Assembly: GCA_964574335.1 (NCBI GenBank)
Contig: CAZNNH010000017.1
Coordinates: 1-63,329, forward strand
Length of the DNA stretch: 63,329 nt
Source of the DNA: CAZNNH01 sp964574335
Lineage (GTDB): Bacteria; Acidobacteriota; Vicinamibacteria; Fen-336
Direction of reading: 5' to 3'
Part shown: positions 19,151 to 28,101 of the stretch, one piece after another
How positions within the stretch are numbered: position 1 is the stretch's first letter
How the letters are laid out: each line of letters starts with the position of its first letter
The notes under the pieces: generated by a model
Databases searched by the model: none
Told to the model about the DNA's origin: nothing
The model's input: the letters and a program-made list of their open reading frames with translations, nothing else
Made by a program: the position numbers and the translations under genes

Positions 19151-19669
19151 CTAGGCCGACGCCTTCCGAAGCAGCGCCCGGATCATGGCCAGGTGATGGT
19201 CGTCGTGCTCGGCGACGAAGAGGCAGAGGTCGAGGACACGAAGGTCCTTGTCGAGGCGCGGGTGGCGGGCCGCCCGCGCGGCGTCCTCGAGCGTCAGCGG
19301 ATCGAGCGTCTGGAGGGTCACCTGACGTGCCGAGCGGAACGCCTCGAGCAGCTTCTCGGTCGGCTCCTGGTCGAGGTGGGCCGACTCGGTGGCGGAGTTG
19401 CTCATGTCGGCGGCGGTGAGGCGCTTCTCGCCCCGGAGCAGCTCATGGAGCCGTGTCTGCCAGAGCGGCTCGACGATGAAGAGGTGCCCGGCGTGCTGCT
19501 GGATGGACCAGCCGCCGCCACGATGGGCGGTCGCCTCCGCAGGGATCATCGGCTGAAGCGTCTCCTCCAGGCGGGCGGGGGTCCCGCGTAGGCGCTCGCA
19601 CACGGCTCGGAACATGCCGATCGGCGCGTCGAACGACCACCGGTACTCGAGCCAGGGCAGGACATCCAT
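19151..19669 (-). CDS. DinB-family metal-binding protein
   Basis: 172-residue four-helix protein. The His ligands typical of DinB/YfiT proteins are visible as GGWSIQQHAGHLF in the first helix pair and AEHDDHHLAMIRALL at the C-terminus. Members are often thiol-dependent transferases or hydrolases; no substrate can be inferred. ATG 19669 (MDVLPWLEYRW) is preferred with AGGTGG upstream; a GTG at 19681 would add four residues. Next on this strand, upstream, is the AMIN-domain gene. Confidence 0.8.
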   Translation of the reverse strand: MDVLPWLEYRWSFDAPIGMFRAVCERLRGTPARLEETLQPMIPAEATAHRGGGWSIQQHAGHLFIVEPLWQTRLHELLRGEKRLTAADMSNSATESAHLDQEPTEKLLEAFRSARQVTLQTLDPLTLEDAARAARHPRLDKDLRVLDLCLFVAEHDDHHLAMIRALLRKASA

Positions 19670-19705
19670 CGCCATCACCACCTCATCTGTCGGGGTCCGA
19701 GAAGG

Positions 19706-20788
19706 TCACTCGGGCATGGGCTCGTCGGAGTCGATCCACGCCGTGAGGCCGTCGGCGTGCTCCTCGATCCGGTAGGGTGCACGCGAGGAGAGGTCGACGA
19801 CGACGCGAGTCACCAGTCGTGGCGATACGCTGTACTGGGCCACCCGCACCGCCTGGACCGGGCTCAGGTCCACGGCTACCCGAGAGGCTCCGACGTGGTT
19901 CTCGATCCCCTCGAGGTCGAGAACCAGGCGGTGGGGGAGCTCGTCCACGTAGAAGTCGTGGACGCGCAGGCGACCGTCGGCGTGCAGCCGGACCGCGACC
20001 TTCCCATCGCGGAAGGTGGCGCCAATCCCCATCAGCCGGGTCGCCGCTGGGGCCTCGTCCAAGCTCGGCTCGTCGGCGAGGCCTGGCTCGGCCGCGGTGG
20101 GCTGGTCGGCTGTCTCAGGCGCTGCCGGCTGATCTGCGGGCGCGGCGGGCTCGCGACCCGCTTCAGCCGGTGGCATCGTCGCGGCGGCCGCCGGGGCGAC
20201 GGCTGCGGGAGACGTCTCGACCTTCGTGGCGTCGGCCGGTGGCTCCGAAGCCGGAGCCTCCCCCGCGGCGGCCGTTGCGCCCGCGGCCTCGTCCTCCTCG
20301 TCGGGCGGGCGCTCGCCGGGAAGGGCGGTGAACGTCAAGAACACGTCGTCACCCCGCGAGAGGGCCCGATGCACCAGAGGCCGGGTCAGATGCACGCTGA
20401 TCCGCACCTTGGGTGGGGCACCCGGGTCGGCGAGGCCCTCGATCCGGACCGTCTCGACCTCCGGGGTGGAGACGGCGAAGCCCTCGAGGACTCCGGCCGC
20501 CACCGTTCCCTCGAGCTCGACCTCGGCGTCCTGCGGGTCGGGGCTGGCATAGTCGAAGGTCAGCGGGGCGTTGCCCTCCAGCACCAGCCGTGTCCCGCGC
20601 TCGACGGCCTCGGTGTGGATCCGCAGCAGCGTCGGCGACACGGGCGGCTGGCCCTCCGGCTCGACGGCCTGGGGCGGCTCGGTCGATTGCGCCCGACCCG
20701 GCGCCGCCGGCAGCAGGCCCATCCCGAGACACAGGAGGGCCAGCCACGCCCACCGCCGACCCGTCGATCCCTCAGGCGGCACTGGCAC
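19706..20788 (-). CDS. Exported protein with two AMIN domains
   Basis: 360 residues. A Sec signal (WAWLALLCLGMGLLPAAPGRA) is followed by an AMIN-like beta domain (about 50-150), a long Ala/Pro/Glu linker (about 160-245) and a second AMIN domain (about 250-350, with HRLVLDLEGI and PRLVTRVVVDL). AMIN domains target PilQ secretins and amidases to peptidoglycan. No secretin or amidase domain is attached, so this may be a periplasmic scaffold. GTG 20788 lies inside the end of the upstream kinase gene (17-base overlap), so expression is coupled to that kinase. Confidence 0.78.
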   Translation of the reverse strand: MPVPPEGSTGRRWAWLALLCLGMGLLPAAPGRAQSTEPPQAVEPEGQPPVSPTLLRIHTEAVERGTRLVLEGNAPLTFDYASPDPQDAEVELEGTVAAGVLEGFAVSTPEVETVRIEGLADPGAPPKVRISVHLTRPLVHRALSRGDDVFLTFTALPGERPPDEEDEAAGATAAAGEAPASEPPADATKVETSPAAVAPAAAATMPPAEAGREPAAPADQPAAPETADQPTAAEPGLADEPSLDEAPAATRLMGIGATFRDGKVAVRLHADGRLRVHDFYVDELPHRLVLDLEGIENHVGASRVAVDLSPVQAVRVAQYSVSPRLVTRVVVDLSSRAPYRIEEHADGLTAWIDSDEPMPE

Positions 20789-22808
20789 CCTCCCTCGCGG
20801 TGATCTCGTTGAGCTGGGCCAGCAGCCCCTCGACCTTCTGGAAGCGCCGGGCCGGATCCTTCTCGAGGCAGCGCAGGATCACGGCCTCAAGGGCGGGGGG
20901 GATGGCCGGGTTGACCTGGCGGGGTGGCGGGGGCGGGGTCTGGACGTGGTCGAGCACCACCGCCATCACCGTCTCGGCTCTGAACGGAAGCACGCCGCAG
21001 AAGATCTCGAAGAGCACCACCCCAAGGGAGTAGATGTCCGACCGGAAGTCGGCCGGCTGGCCCTGGGCCTGCTCCGGCGGAAGATAGTCCGGCGTGCCCA
21101 GCACGGTGCCGGTCGACGTGAGCCCCGCCTGACCTTTCTTCACCTCGGAGACCCGGGCGATGCCGAAGTCCATGATCTTGAGCTCACCGGTGTCGGGGAG
21201 GATCAGCATGTTCTGGGGCTTGATGTCGCGGTGCACCACGCCCTGGTTGTGCGCGGCCTCGAGCCCCAGGCACATCTGGCGCGCGACCCGCAGCCCGACC
21301 CCCAAGGGCAGGGCGCCCTTGCTGGTGATCAGCTCCTTCAGGGTGACCCCTTCGAGATACTCCATCGAGATGTAGGGAGCGCCGCCGGTCTCGCCGAAGT
21401 CGTGGGTACGGAGCACGTTGCGATGGGTGATCCGGCGGGCCAGCTTGATCTCCTGCTTGAAGCGCTCGAGCAGGGAGCTGTCCTGCTCCAGCACGTCCGG
21501 CCGCAGCACCTTGAGGGCCACCACCTCGTCGAGCTGGCGGTCCTGGGCCTTGTAGACCACGCCCATCCCGCCGCGACCCAGCGTCGAGAGCACCTCGTAA
21601 CGGCCGGCGAACAGGTTCCCTCCGTCGAGGTGCATGGTCTCCGAGGTGGACAGGTCGGAAACGGCCGTGGCGCCGGTCGCTGCCTTGGCCTGGTCGCGCC
21701 GCAGCGCCGTCATCCCGTCCCGCAGGAAGCCGATCATCTGCTCCTTCTCGCGCAGCTCGGCGAGCAGCCCGTTGAAGGTCTTGGCCAGCACCCCGATCTC
21801 GTCGCCGGTGTTGACCAGCACGGCGCCCGAGTAGGCGCCGTCGCGGGCCTTCTCCACCAGCTCGGCCAGCCGGCGCACCGGACCGGCGATCCGGGAGGCG
21901 ACCAGGTAGGCGATGCCGAGCGCCAACACCATCACCACCAGCGACACCAGGACCAGGCTGTTGCGGAACTGGCGATAGCCGGCCAGCTCCACCTCCAGGC
22001 TGCGGAGCGCCAGCACCGATCCCTTCGCCGCGTCGCCGTCGTCGCTCATCGGCACCAGCACGGCGACGTACCGCTCGCCACCCACGTTGACCTCGAACGG
22101 CTCGGCGCTCCCCTGGCGGGCGGGCTCGGAGCGCTCCAGCACCGCCTGCAGGCTGCCGACGCTGGTGCCGAGGGTGGAGACCGAGACTCGGGGCGGCTCG
22201 CCCGGGGCGCTGGTCAGGTAGGCGATGTCGCAGCGCGTCAGGCGGCGGATCTCTCCCGCCAGGCGCTCGTCGATGGCGTAGCCGGCCACCAGCACGCCCT
22301 TCAGGTCACCCAGGGTCAGCATCGGCACGCCAACTGCTTGGAACAGGCGCTCGCCCTGACGCCACACCGTCGCCGACTCCTGGCCGTCGAGGGCCGCCGC
22401 CACCAGCGGCTCGTCGAACAGGTCCTCACCCTGGGCGTCGGGACGGTCGCTGCGGGCGATCACCACCCCGTCTTCGTCGGTGGCGATGAAGAAGTCGGCC
22501 CGGATGTCGAGCCCGCGCTCACGGAGCGTGTCCGCTACCGAGGCCTCGTCGCGGGTCTCGACCAGCGACTTGAAGGCGGGATCGTTGGCCAGCGCCCGGA
22601 CCCCCAGCTTGAGCTTGCTGTAGCGGTCCTCCTGGAAGGTGTGCCAGACGTCGCGGGTGTCTTTGAGGGCCTGGTCGACGCTGGAACGGGCCAGCCGCTC
22701 GGCCTGGAAGGTGGTGTAGCCGAGGGTCGTCACCACCAGCGCCACCACCAGCAGGCCGGTGAACAGGAGGATCTTCTGGGTCAGTCCCATCGGCGGTCCC
22801 TTCGCCAT
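20772..22808 (-). CDS. Membrane sensor Ser/Thr protein kinase (extracytoplasmic sensor, HAMP, kinase)
   Basis: 678 residues. TM1 about 11-31 (ILLFTGLLVVALVVTTLGY), an extracytoplasmic sensor of ~250 residues with Cache-like features (DFFIATDEDGVVIARS), TM2 about 285-312, a HAMP region (IAGPVRRLAELVEKARDG), then a complete Hanks kinase: LGRGGMGVVYKAQD, VALKVLRP, HRDIKPQNML, DFGIARVSE and GTPDYLPPEQ. The layout is that of a chemoreceptor or histidine-kinase sensor with a Ser/Thr kinase as output. Followed, with overlap, by the AMIN protein, a possible substrate or partner. Confidence 0.9.
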   Translation of the reverse strand: MAKGPPMGLTQKILLFTGLLVVALVVTTLGYTTFQAERLARSSVDQALKDTRDVWHTFQEDRYSKLKLGVRALANDPAFKSLVETRDEASVADTLRERGLDIRADFFIATDEDGVVIARSDRPDAQGEDLFDEPLVAAALDGQESATVWRQGERLFQAVGVPMLTLGDLKGVLVAGYAIDERLAGEIRRLTRCDIAYLTSAPGEPPRVSVSTLGTSVGSLQAVLERSEPARQGSAEPFEVNVGGERYVAVLVPMSDDGDAAKGSVLALRSLEVELAGYRQFRNSLVLVSLVVMVLALGIAYLVASRIAGPVRRLAELVEKARDGAYSGAVLVNTGDEIGVLAKTFNGLLAELREKEQMIGFLRDGMTALRRDQAKAATGATAVSDLSTSETMHLDGGNLFAGRYEVLSTLGRGGMGVVYKAQDRQLDEVVALKVLRPDVLEQDSSLLERFKQEIKLARRITHRNVLRTHDFGETGGAPYISMEYLEGVTLKELITSKGALPLGVGLRVARQMCLGLEAAHNQGVVHRDIKPQNMLILPDTGELKIMDFGIARVSEVKKGQAGLTSTGTVLGTPDYLPPEQAQGQPADFRSDIYSLGVVLFEIFCGVLPFRAETVMAVVLDHVQTPPPPPRQVNPAIPPALEAVILRCLEKDPARRFQKVEGLLAQLNEITAREGASAA

Positions 22809-22922
22809 CGCCCGAGCGACGAACGCCTCACGTTCTCGGCCGTCCTCGATCCCTGGTTGTCGACTCTCGACCGAACGCCACCGACGCGAAGCTCCGGCGC
22901 CTCGGCTCGAGGAGGAGCTTGC

Positions 22923-23570
22923 CTAGTACCTGTCGCTGTAGTCCTTCCCGTACTTGTTCTTGTGCTTGGTGCGCTTGTACCTCGAGCCGTCCAGCTCCAG
23001 CGACACCGCGACCTCCCCCTGCTCGGGGACGGTGACCTCGACGGTGCGGGTCTCCCTGGCCTTCTCGTGCCATGCCGTGATCTGGCGCTTCCCGGCGGGC
23101 ACCCCTTCCAGCCGGAAGTGGCCGTCGCGCGTCGCCAGGGTGAAGAAGGGGTTGTCGCGGACCACCACGATCGCGCTCATCTGGGGGTGGATGTTGCAGT
23201 AGACCTTCACCACGCCAGGCTCGTCGAAGGTTTGCGACTTGCCCCCGGACTCCTTGTACAGCCCGAGGTCGAAGCGGTTGTCGCCGGAGACCGAGAAGAC
23301 GTTGTGGAAGATCGGATCCTGGTTCGGGAAACGCACCCGGCTGCCCGCCGGGATCACCACCAGCCGCGGCTCGAAGGCCTTGTCCTTCATCGCCACGGCC
23401 ACCGTCCGCGGCGCGGCTTCCACCATCAGACCATCGACGTAGACCACGACCGTCGAGAGGTCCTTGGCGACACGGCCGCGCTTCTCGACCAGCTTGACCG
23501 TGCCGACCACCGTCCCGGCCAGCGCCTGGGAGGCCATGGCCAGGGACAGCAGCAAGAGGGCTAGGCGCAA
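22923..23570 (-). CDS. Exported cupredoxin-like protein with carboxypeptidase-regulatory-like domain
   Basis: 215 residues. Signal peptide RLALLLLSLAMASQALA, then a plastocyanin-type domain whose copper ligands look complete: His in PIFHNVFSV, Cys and His in VYCNIHPQM, Met in the same loop. A short beta domain (GHFRLEGVPAGKRQITAWH) resembles carboxypeptidase regulatory folds. The tail is Lys/Tyr rich (RYKRTKHKNKYGKDY). TTG 23570 is chosen because GGAGG lies six bases before it and the signal begins at once; ATG 23609 would add 13 polar residues. Likely a periplasmic electron-transfer or copper protein. Confidence 0.78.
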   Translation of the reverse strand: MRLALLLLSLAMASQALAGTVVGTVKLVEKRGRVAKDLSTVVVYVDGLMVEAAPRTVAVAMKDKAFEPRLVVIPAGSRVRFPNQDPIFHNVFSVSGDNRFDLGLYKESGGKSQTFDEPGVVKVYCNIHPQMSAIVVVRDNPFFTLATRDGHFRLEGVPAGKRQITAWHEKARETRTVEVTVPEQGEVAVSLELDGSRYKRTKHKNKYGKDYSDRY

Positions 23571-23654
23571 ATCTGAGCCTCCGCAGGAAAACTCTCTGGA
23601 TTCTAGCATGTGGTCCCCACCCTCTCCGGAACGTCGAGCCCGGACCCAAGCGCC

Positions 23655-23660
23655 TATAAT
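23655..23660 (+). promoter_or_regulatory. Possible -10 box (TATAAT) before the M28 peptidase gene
   Basis: A consensus TATAAT lies 12 bases before ATG 23673 in otherwise GC-rich intergenic DNA. No good -35 hexamer is seen 16-18 bases upstream. Similar AT-rich hexamers sit close to other starts (TAGAAT 25037-25042; CATAAT 13503-13508), suggesting leaderless or very short leaders. Confidence 0.4.
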
Positions 23661-23672
23661 GCCGCTCGTTCG

Positions 23673-25001
23673 ATGCTGATCCCCCTGCTTTTCGCGATGG
23701 CGGTGGACGGCGCCGCGGCGCTCGAGCACGCCTCCCGTCTCGCCGCCCTGGGCCCCCACCCCTGGGGCTCCCCGCGGACGCGGGTGGCTGCCCAGTACGT
23801 GGCGGGGGAGCTCCGCGCCGTCGGCCTTCAGGAGGTCCAGCTCCAGGAGTTCGAGAGCCACGGGATCCGTGGCGCCAACGTGATCGGGGTGCTGCGGGCG
23901 CCCGGCGAGGAGTTCGTGGTGCTCTCGGCCCACCACGACACCGCCCCCGGATCTCCCGGAGCCTACGACGGCGGCGGGGTGGGCGTGCTGATCGAGGTGG
24001 CACGCGCCTTCGTGTCGAAGGCGGCGCGACCCAGGACGGTCGTGTTCGTCTCCTTCGACGGTGTGGAGGCCGGTTCGACCGGCCCCGTCCGGACCGCCGG
24101 CTCGCGGGCCTACGTCCGGTCCCTGGACACCCGGGCGCGCGACATGGTGGCCGCTCTGGCGATCGAGACCAGCGGCTACGGGAAGGGACGGCCGGTGCTC
24201 CATCCGATCGCTTACCCCGACCCTCGCCGGCCGGGTGCGTCGGTGATCGCGCCGGGCTGGCTGGTGCGCGAGGTCCAGGCGGGCGCGGCCCGTGCTCGGG
24301 CCCGGCTCGGCATTGGCGACCCCTGGCTGAGCTGGCTCTACCAGCCGGCGGTCCGGGTGTTCCGGTTCGGCCTTGGCGGCGACGACCGGCCCTTCGTCGA
24401 GGGCCGTCTCCCGGCGGTCTTCGTGTCGGACTCGTCGTTCACCTCGTTCTACCCTTGGTACCACCAGCCCACCGACACCCCGGACAAGCTGGATCCCGAG
24501 GCGCTTTCCCGGATAGGCGAGGCGGTGGCGGGGGCCCTCGAGGCGTTGCAGTCGGCGACGCCGGGACCGGCGGTGCAGCCCACCTGGTTCACGGTGGGCG
24601 GCCTGCAGGTCGAGGGGGGCACCGTGATCGCCCTGGTGCTCCTCTCCCTGGTCCCCGGGCTGTGGCTCGGGATCGCGCGGGGAGGCGTGTTTCTGGTGGG
24701 GCGTCTGTTGGCCTCGGCGGCGATCGGCGTCCTGGTCTGGCGCCACCCGGTTCCCGCACTCTGGATCTATCCGCTGCCGGCCCTGCTCACCCTCGGCAGC
24801 TTCCGCTGGTGGCGCACCCTGATTGCGCTGGTGCCGACCGCCGCCCTCCTGCTCCTGGGCGCCGCCGCCTATCGGCGAGGTCTCGTCGATGGCGCCTGGC
24901 TCCTACCGTGGGAGGTGGTGGTGGCGGGGCTGGGCCTTTCGGCGCTGTGGTTGCGGCCGCCGGCGGCTGCCGCGCCGCGAGGCCGACGCCGGCGAAAGTG
25001 A
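23673..25001 (+). CDS. M28-family aminopeptidase with C-terminal membrane region
   Basis: 442 residues. The N-terminal ~310 residues form a di-zinc exopeptidase: SAHHDTAPGSPGAYDGGG supplies metal-binding His and Asp, FDGVEAGS and AIETSGYG acidic residues, and WYHQPTDTPDKLD the last His. About five hydrophobic segments follow (TVIALVLLSLVPGLWLG and later), ending in an Arg-rich tail, so the peptidase is probably membrane-anchored. ATG 23673 is chosen over a longer frame from 23610 with non-homologous residues. Confidence 0.86.
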   Translation: MLIPLLFAMAVDGAAALEHASRLAALGPHPWGSPRTRVAAQYVAGELRAVGLQEVQLQEFESHGIRGANVIGVLRAPGEEFVVLSAHHDTAPGSPGAYDGGGVGVLIEVARAFVSKAARPRTVVFVSFDGVEAGSTGPVRTAGSRAYVRSLDTRARDMVAALAIETSGYGKGRPVLHPIAYPDPRRPGASVIAPGWLVREVQAGAARARARLGIGDPWLSWLYQPAVRVFRFGLGGDDRPFVEGRLPAVFVSDSSFTSFYPWYHQPTDTPDKLDPEALSRIGEAVAGALEALQSATPGPAVQPTWFTVGGLQVEGGTVIALVLLSLVPGLWLGIARGGVFLVGRLLASAAIGVLVWRHPVPALWIYPLPALLTLGSFRWWRTLIALVPTAALLLLGAAAYRRGLVDGAWLLPWEVVVAGLGLSALWLRPPAAAAPRGRRRRK

Positions 25002-25057
25002 CGGAGCCGTCGTGGGGTCGCCCGGAGCCTGCGTGCTAGAATGGCGCCCGAGCCTCT

Positions 25058-26287
25058 ATGGAGCGAGTCCTCGAAGGGAACCTGTCCCGTTTCGAGGTGC
25101 CTGACCTCCTCACCTTCCTCAACATGGGGCGCCGGACCGGCGTCCTGGTGATGGAGCGCCCGGACCAGGAAACGAAGCTGTTCTTCCGCCAAGGAACGCC
25201 CGTTTTCGCCACCTCGACCCGCAACGAGCTGAGGATCGGCAACATGCTGGTCAAGGCCGGCAAGCTGTCCACCGGCGAGCTCGAGCGTCTGCTGGCGCGC
25301 CACCAGAACACCACCCATCGGCTCGGCAAGATCCTGCTGCTCGAGAAGGTGCTGAGCGAGGAGGAACTGGCCTCGTTCCTCAAGGTCCAGGTCTCGGAGG
25401 TGATCTTCGACACCTTCGAGTGGCACGAGGGGCGCTTCCTGCTCCTCGACGACGTACCGCCCCCGGCCACCGCTGTCACCCTCGAGATGGACCTGCAGAA
25501 CCTGGTCATGGAAGGGGTACGTCGGATCGACGAGCGCGATCGCCTCAAGGAGGCGTTCCCCGATCTCGAGATGGTGGTGGAGGCGGTGGCCAACCCCGAG
25601 CGGGTCAAGCAGAGCGTCACCTTCACCCGCGAGGAGTGGCAGGTCTTCTTCCTGGTCGACGGCCGCCGCAGCCTGCGCGAGATCTGCGGGCTGGCCGGGA
25701 ATCCCGACGATCTCGCCACGCTCTTGATCCTGTACCACCTGATCGCGGCCAAGTTCGTGGCCCTGGTCCCGCCGCGGACCGACTACGCCGAGGACGGCAA
25801 GCCGCGCCCGCCGGCCGTCAAGTATCCCACCCAGAAGCTGCACGACGGCCCGGCCAGCGTCCGGGCCAAGCCCCCTTCGGTGGAGTTCAGCACCGGGGTG
25901 GTGTCTCGCCGTTTGCAGGACGACACCAAGGACGTGGTGAGCCGTCAGGCGGTCCAGTACCTGGGCGAGGCCAAGAAGCTGACCGTGAGCCGCCTGGTGC
26001 TGATCAAGGACGGCCACGAGAGGTCGTTCCCGCTGACCCGTGACGCGTACACGCTGGGGCGCCATCGCAACAACGACATCGTCATCAACGATCCGAAGGT
26101 CTCGGGCTTCCACGCCCGCATCGACCGTAGCGCGGACGGCTTCGTGCTGGTCGACTTACGTAGCCGCAACGGCTGCTACGTGAACGGCCGCCGGATCGAG
26201 AACCAGCTCCTCAAGACCGGGGACGAGCTGCGGCTCGGCCCCGCCCGGCTGACCTACCAGGTCGAATACACCTCCGATGTGACGTGA
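25058..26287 (+). CDS. DUF4388 (PATAN) and FHA domain signalling protein
   Basis: 409 residues. The N-terminal ~110 residues match DUF4388 (LEGNLSRFEVPDLLTFLNMGRRTGVLVM), a domain common in gliding, motility and signalling proteins of deltaproteobacteria and acidobacteria. A middle helical region is followed by a C-terminal FHA domain from about 310 (YTLGRHRNNDIVINDPKVSG, LVDLRSRNGCYVNG) with the phosphothreonine-binding Gly-Arg, Ser and Asn residues. FHA domains bind targets of Ser/Thr kinases, two of which are encoded within 10 kb. Confidence 0.9.
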   Translation: MERVLEGNLSRFEVPDLLTFLNMGRRTGVLVMERPDQETKLFFRQGTPVFATSTRNELRIGNMLVKAGKLSTGELERLLARHQNTTHRLGKILLLEKVLSEEELASFLKVQVSEVIFDTFEWHEGRFLLLDDVPPPATAVTLEMDLQNLVMEGVRRIDERDRLKEAFPDLEMVVEAVANPERVKQSVTFTREEWQVFFLVDGRRSLREICGLAGNPDDLATLLILYHLIAAKFVALVPPRTDYAEDGKPRPPAVKYPTQKLHDGPASVRAKPPSVEFSTGVVSRRLQDDTKDVVSRQAVQYLGEAKKLTVSRLVLIKDGHERSFPLTRDAYTLGRHRNNDIVINDPKVSGFHARIDRSADGFVLVDLRSRNGCYVNGRRIENQLLKTGDELRLGPARLTYQVEYTSDVT

Positions 26288-26337
26288 GGCGGGGGCCGGC
26301 CGCGCGCGGCTCCCACGAAGAGACGAGGGGAGGAGAC

Positions 26338-27576
26338 GTGCCCGAGATCCGACCGTTCCGTGGCGTACGTTACCGTGGCTCCGAAGCCGAGCTCTCCCGG
26401 CGGCTGGCCCCGCCCTATGACGTCATCTCGGAGGCGGGCCGCCAGGCGCTGCTCTCCCGCGATCCGTACAACGCGGCCCGGCTGGTCCTGACCGAGCGAC
26501 AGGAAGAGGCCGAGTACGCGGCAGCCGCGGCGAACCTGCGCGACTTTCTGGACCGGGGCGTCCTGGCGATCGACCCCGAGCCGTCCCTGTACGTGCTGGC
26601 GCAGGCCTTCGAGCACGACGGGAAGACCCTCGAGCGCCTCGGGCTGCTCACCCGCTTTCGAGCCGAGGACCTGGAGACGGGTGCCGTGCTCCCCCACGAG
26701 CAGACCCGCAAGGCGGCCAAGGAGGATCGCTTCCGGCTGCTGTGCGCCACCAAGGCCAACTTCAGCCCGTTGTTCCTGATGCTCGGCGATCCCGAGGGCG
26801 AGCTACGGCGGCAGCTCGGCTCGGTGGTGGAGGGGGATGCGCCCTGCCAGTCGCACACCGACGACGACGGCGTGAGACACCGGCTCTTCAGGGTCGCCGA
26901 CCCGGAGCGCATCGCGGCGTTCACCCGCTGTCTGGCCCGCCGCGCCTACATCGCCGACGGCCACCATCGATACGCGACGGCCCTGCGCTATCGCGACCGG
27001 TTCGGCGAGGACGGGGCCTGGACCCTCGGCTACTTCACCGCGCTCGAAGACCCGGGCCTGCTGGTCCTGCCCTACCACCGGATCCTTGCGGAGGCGCCCG
27101 ACCTGGCCGAGGCACGGCGTCGGCTCGAGCCCCACTTCGACATCGAGGAAGCCGAAGGGCCGGCGCAGGCGGCCGCCCGGGCGGCCCGGTCCGAGGCCCG
27201 CTACGCCTTCGGGCTGGCCGAGCCGGGAGGAGGCGCGCTGATGGTCTCGGCTCGCCCGGAAGGCGAGGCGCTGCTGCCCGCGGAGACGCCCCCCAGCCTG
27301 GCCGCCCTCGACACCTACTTCGTCCACCAGGTGGTCCTGGAACGCCAGCTCGGCGTGGCTCCCGAGGCGGTGCGCTACGTCCACTCGCTGGGCGAAGCGG
27401 TGGCGGCGGTCGAGAAGAGCCAGTGCCGGCTGGCGGTGCTGCTGCGCGCCACGCCGGTGGGCCAGATCGTGGACGTGGCCGAGGCCCGCGAGTCGATGCC
27501 GGCCAAGAGCACGTTCTTCCACCCGAAGCTCCCCTCGGGGCTGGTGATCCACCGCCTGCCTGCGGCGGAGGTGTGA
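26338..27576 (+). CDS. DUF1015 family protein
   Basis: 412 residues, usual length. Recognised by IRPFRGVRY at the N-terminus, LAPPYDVIS, DPYNAARL, LPHEQT and the central ADGHHRYATALRYRD block. Function unproven; family members often sit near amino-acid metabolism genes and resemble serine kinase-like (SbnI/SerK) proteins. GTG 26338 is chosen since GGGGAGGAGAC precedes it and the conserved MPEIRPFRG begins there. Confidence 0.88.
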   Translation: MPEIRPFRGVRYRGSEAELSRRLAPPYDVISEAGRQALLSRDPYNAARLVLTERQEEAEYAAAAANLRDFLDRGVLAIDPEPSLYVLAQAFEHDGKTLERLGLLTRFRAEDLETGAVLPHEQTRKAAKEDRFRLLCATKANFSPLFLMLGDPEGELRRQLGSVVEGDAPCQSHTDDDGVRHRLFRVADPERIAAFTRCLARRAYIADGHHRYATALRYRDRFGEDGAWTLGYFTALEDPGLLVLPYHRILAEAPDLAEARRRLEPHFDIEEAEGPAQAAARAARSEARYAFGLAEPGGGALMVSARPEGEALLPAETPPSLAALDTYFVHQVVLERQLGVAPEAVRYVHSLGEAVAAVEKSQCRLAVLLRATPVGQIVDVAEARESMPAKSTFFHPKLPSGLVIHRLPAAEV

Positions 27577-27645
27577 GTCGCGTCGCGCCCACCCAACCTC
27601 AGCTCTCAAGGCGGCCGTCCCAGCGGGGGTCGCTGGGCCGTGGCG

Positions 27646-28002
27646 TTAGGATGCCAGCTTCGCTTCCAGGCGCTCGACCCGTGACTCGAGCGTGCCATGG
27701 GCCTGCTCGAGCCGGGTGAGCCGCCCGTCCAGCTCGGAGTAGGAGAGCCGGATCTGGGATCGGAGCTCGGTGAAGCCCTGTCGTGTCTCGTCGCGAAGGG
27801 CGTGCACCTCACCCTCGACACGGTCCAGTCGGCCATCGATGCCGTCTAGCCGGCCGTCGACACGGTCTAGCCGGCCATCGATGCGGTCGAGGCGCTCGCT
27901 GTTCGTGGCCACGCCCTCGGCCAGGAGCCGAATGTCCGACCTCACGCCCTCCGCCACCACGTCGAAGTGACGCTTGATCTCGTCTCGATCCCCTGGGGTC
28001 AT
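27646..28002 (-). CDS. Small coiled-coil protein with heptad-triplet repeats
   Basis: 118 residues, almost wholly helical. The middle consists of repeated seven-residue units RLDRIDG, RLDRVDG, RLDGIDG, RLDRVEG, with Leu and Ile/Val in heptad spacing, followed by further coiled coil to the end (LTRLEQAHGTLESRVERLEAK). Similar small proteins occur as phage-like or cytoskeletal accessory proteins; no function can be assigned. The repeats are also clear at DNA level (27821-27883). Confidence 0.7.
   Translation of the reverse strand: MTPGDRDEIKRHFDVVAEGVRSDIRLLAEGVATNSERLDRIDGRLDRVDGRLDGIDGRLDRVEGEVHALRDETRQGFTELRSQIRLSYSELDGRLTRLEQAHGTLESRVERLEAKLAS
27821..27883 (-). repeat. 21-bp tandem repeat (three clean units) inside the coiled-coil gene
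   Basis: Units begin at 27821, 27842 and 27863, each near CGGTCTAGCCGGCCATCGAT with a few substitutions; degenerate copies flank them. Each encodes one heptad, so unit gain or loss keeps frame and lengthens the coil by one heptad. Confidence 0.75.
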
Positions 28003-28101
28003 TTGGGATCTTCCTCCGACACCGGAGAGTATAGCCCGTCCGTGCCAGGCCAGGTCCGAGCCTCAGTGTCTCCGTTGGTCCCTGAGCACGTCCCAGGAAC
28101 G

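Noticed and set aside
20571..23564. 997-codon plus-strand frame across the AMIN, kinase and cupredoxin genes
   Set aside because: Low-complexity shadow of three real minus-strand genes.
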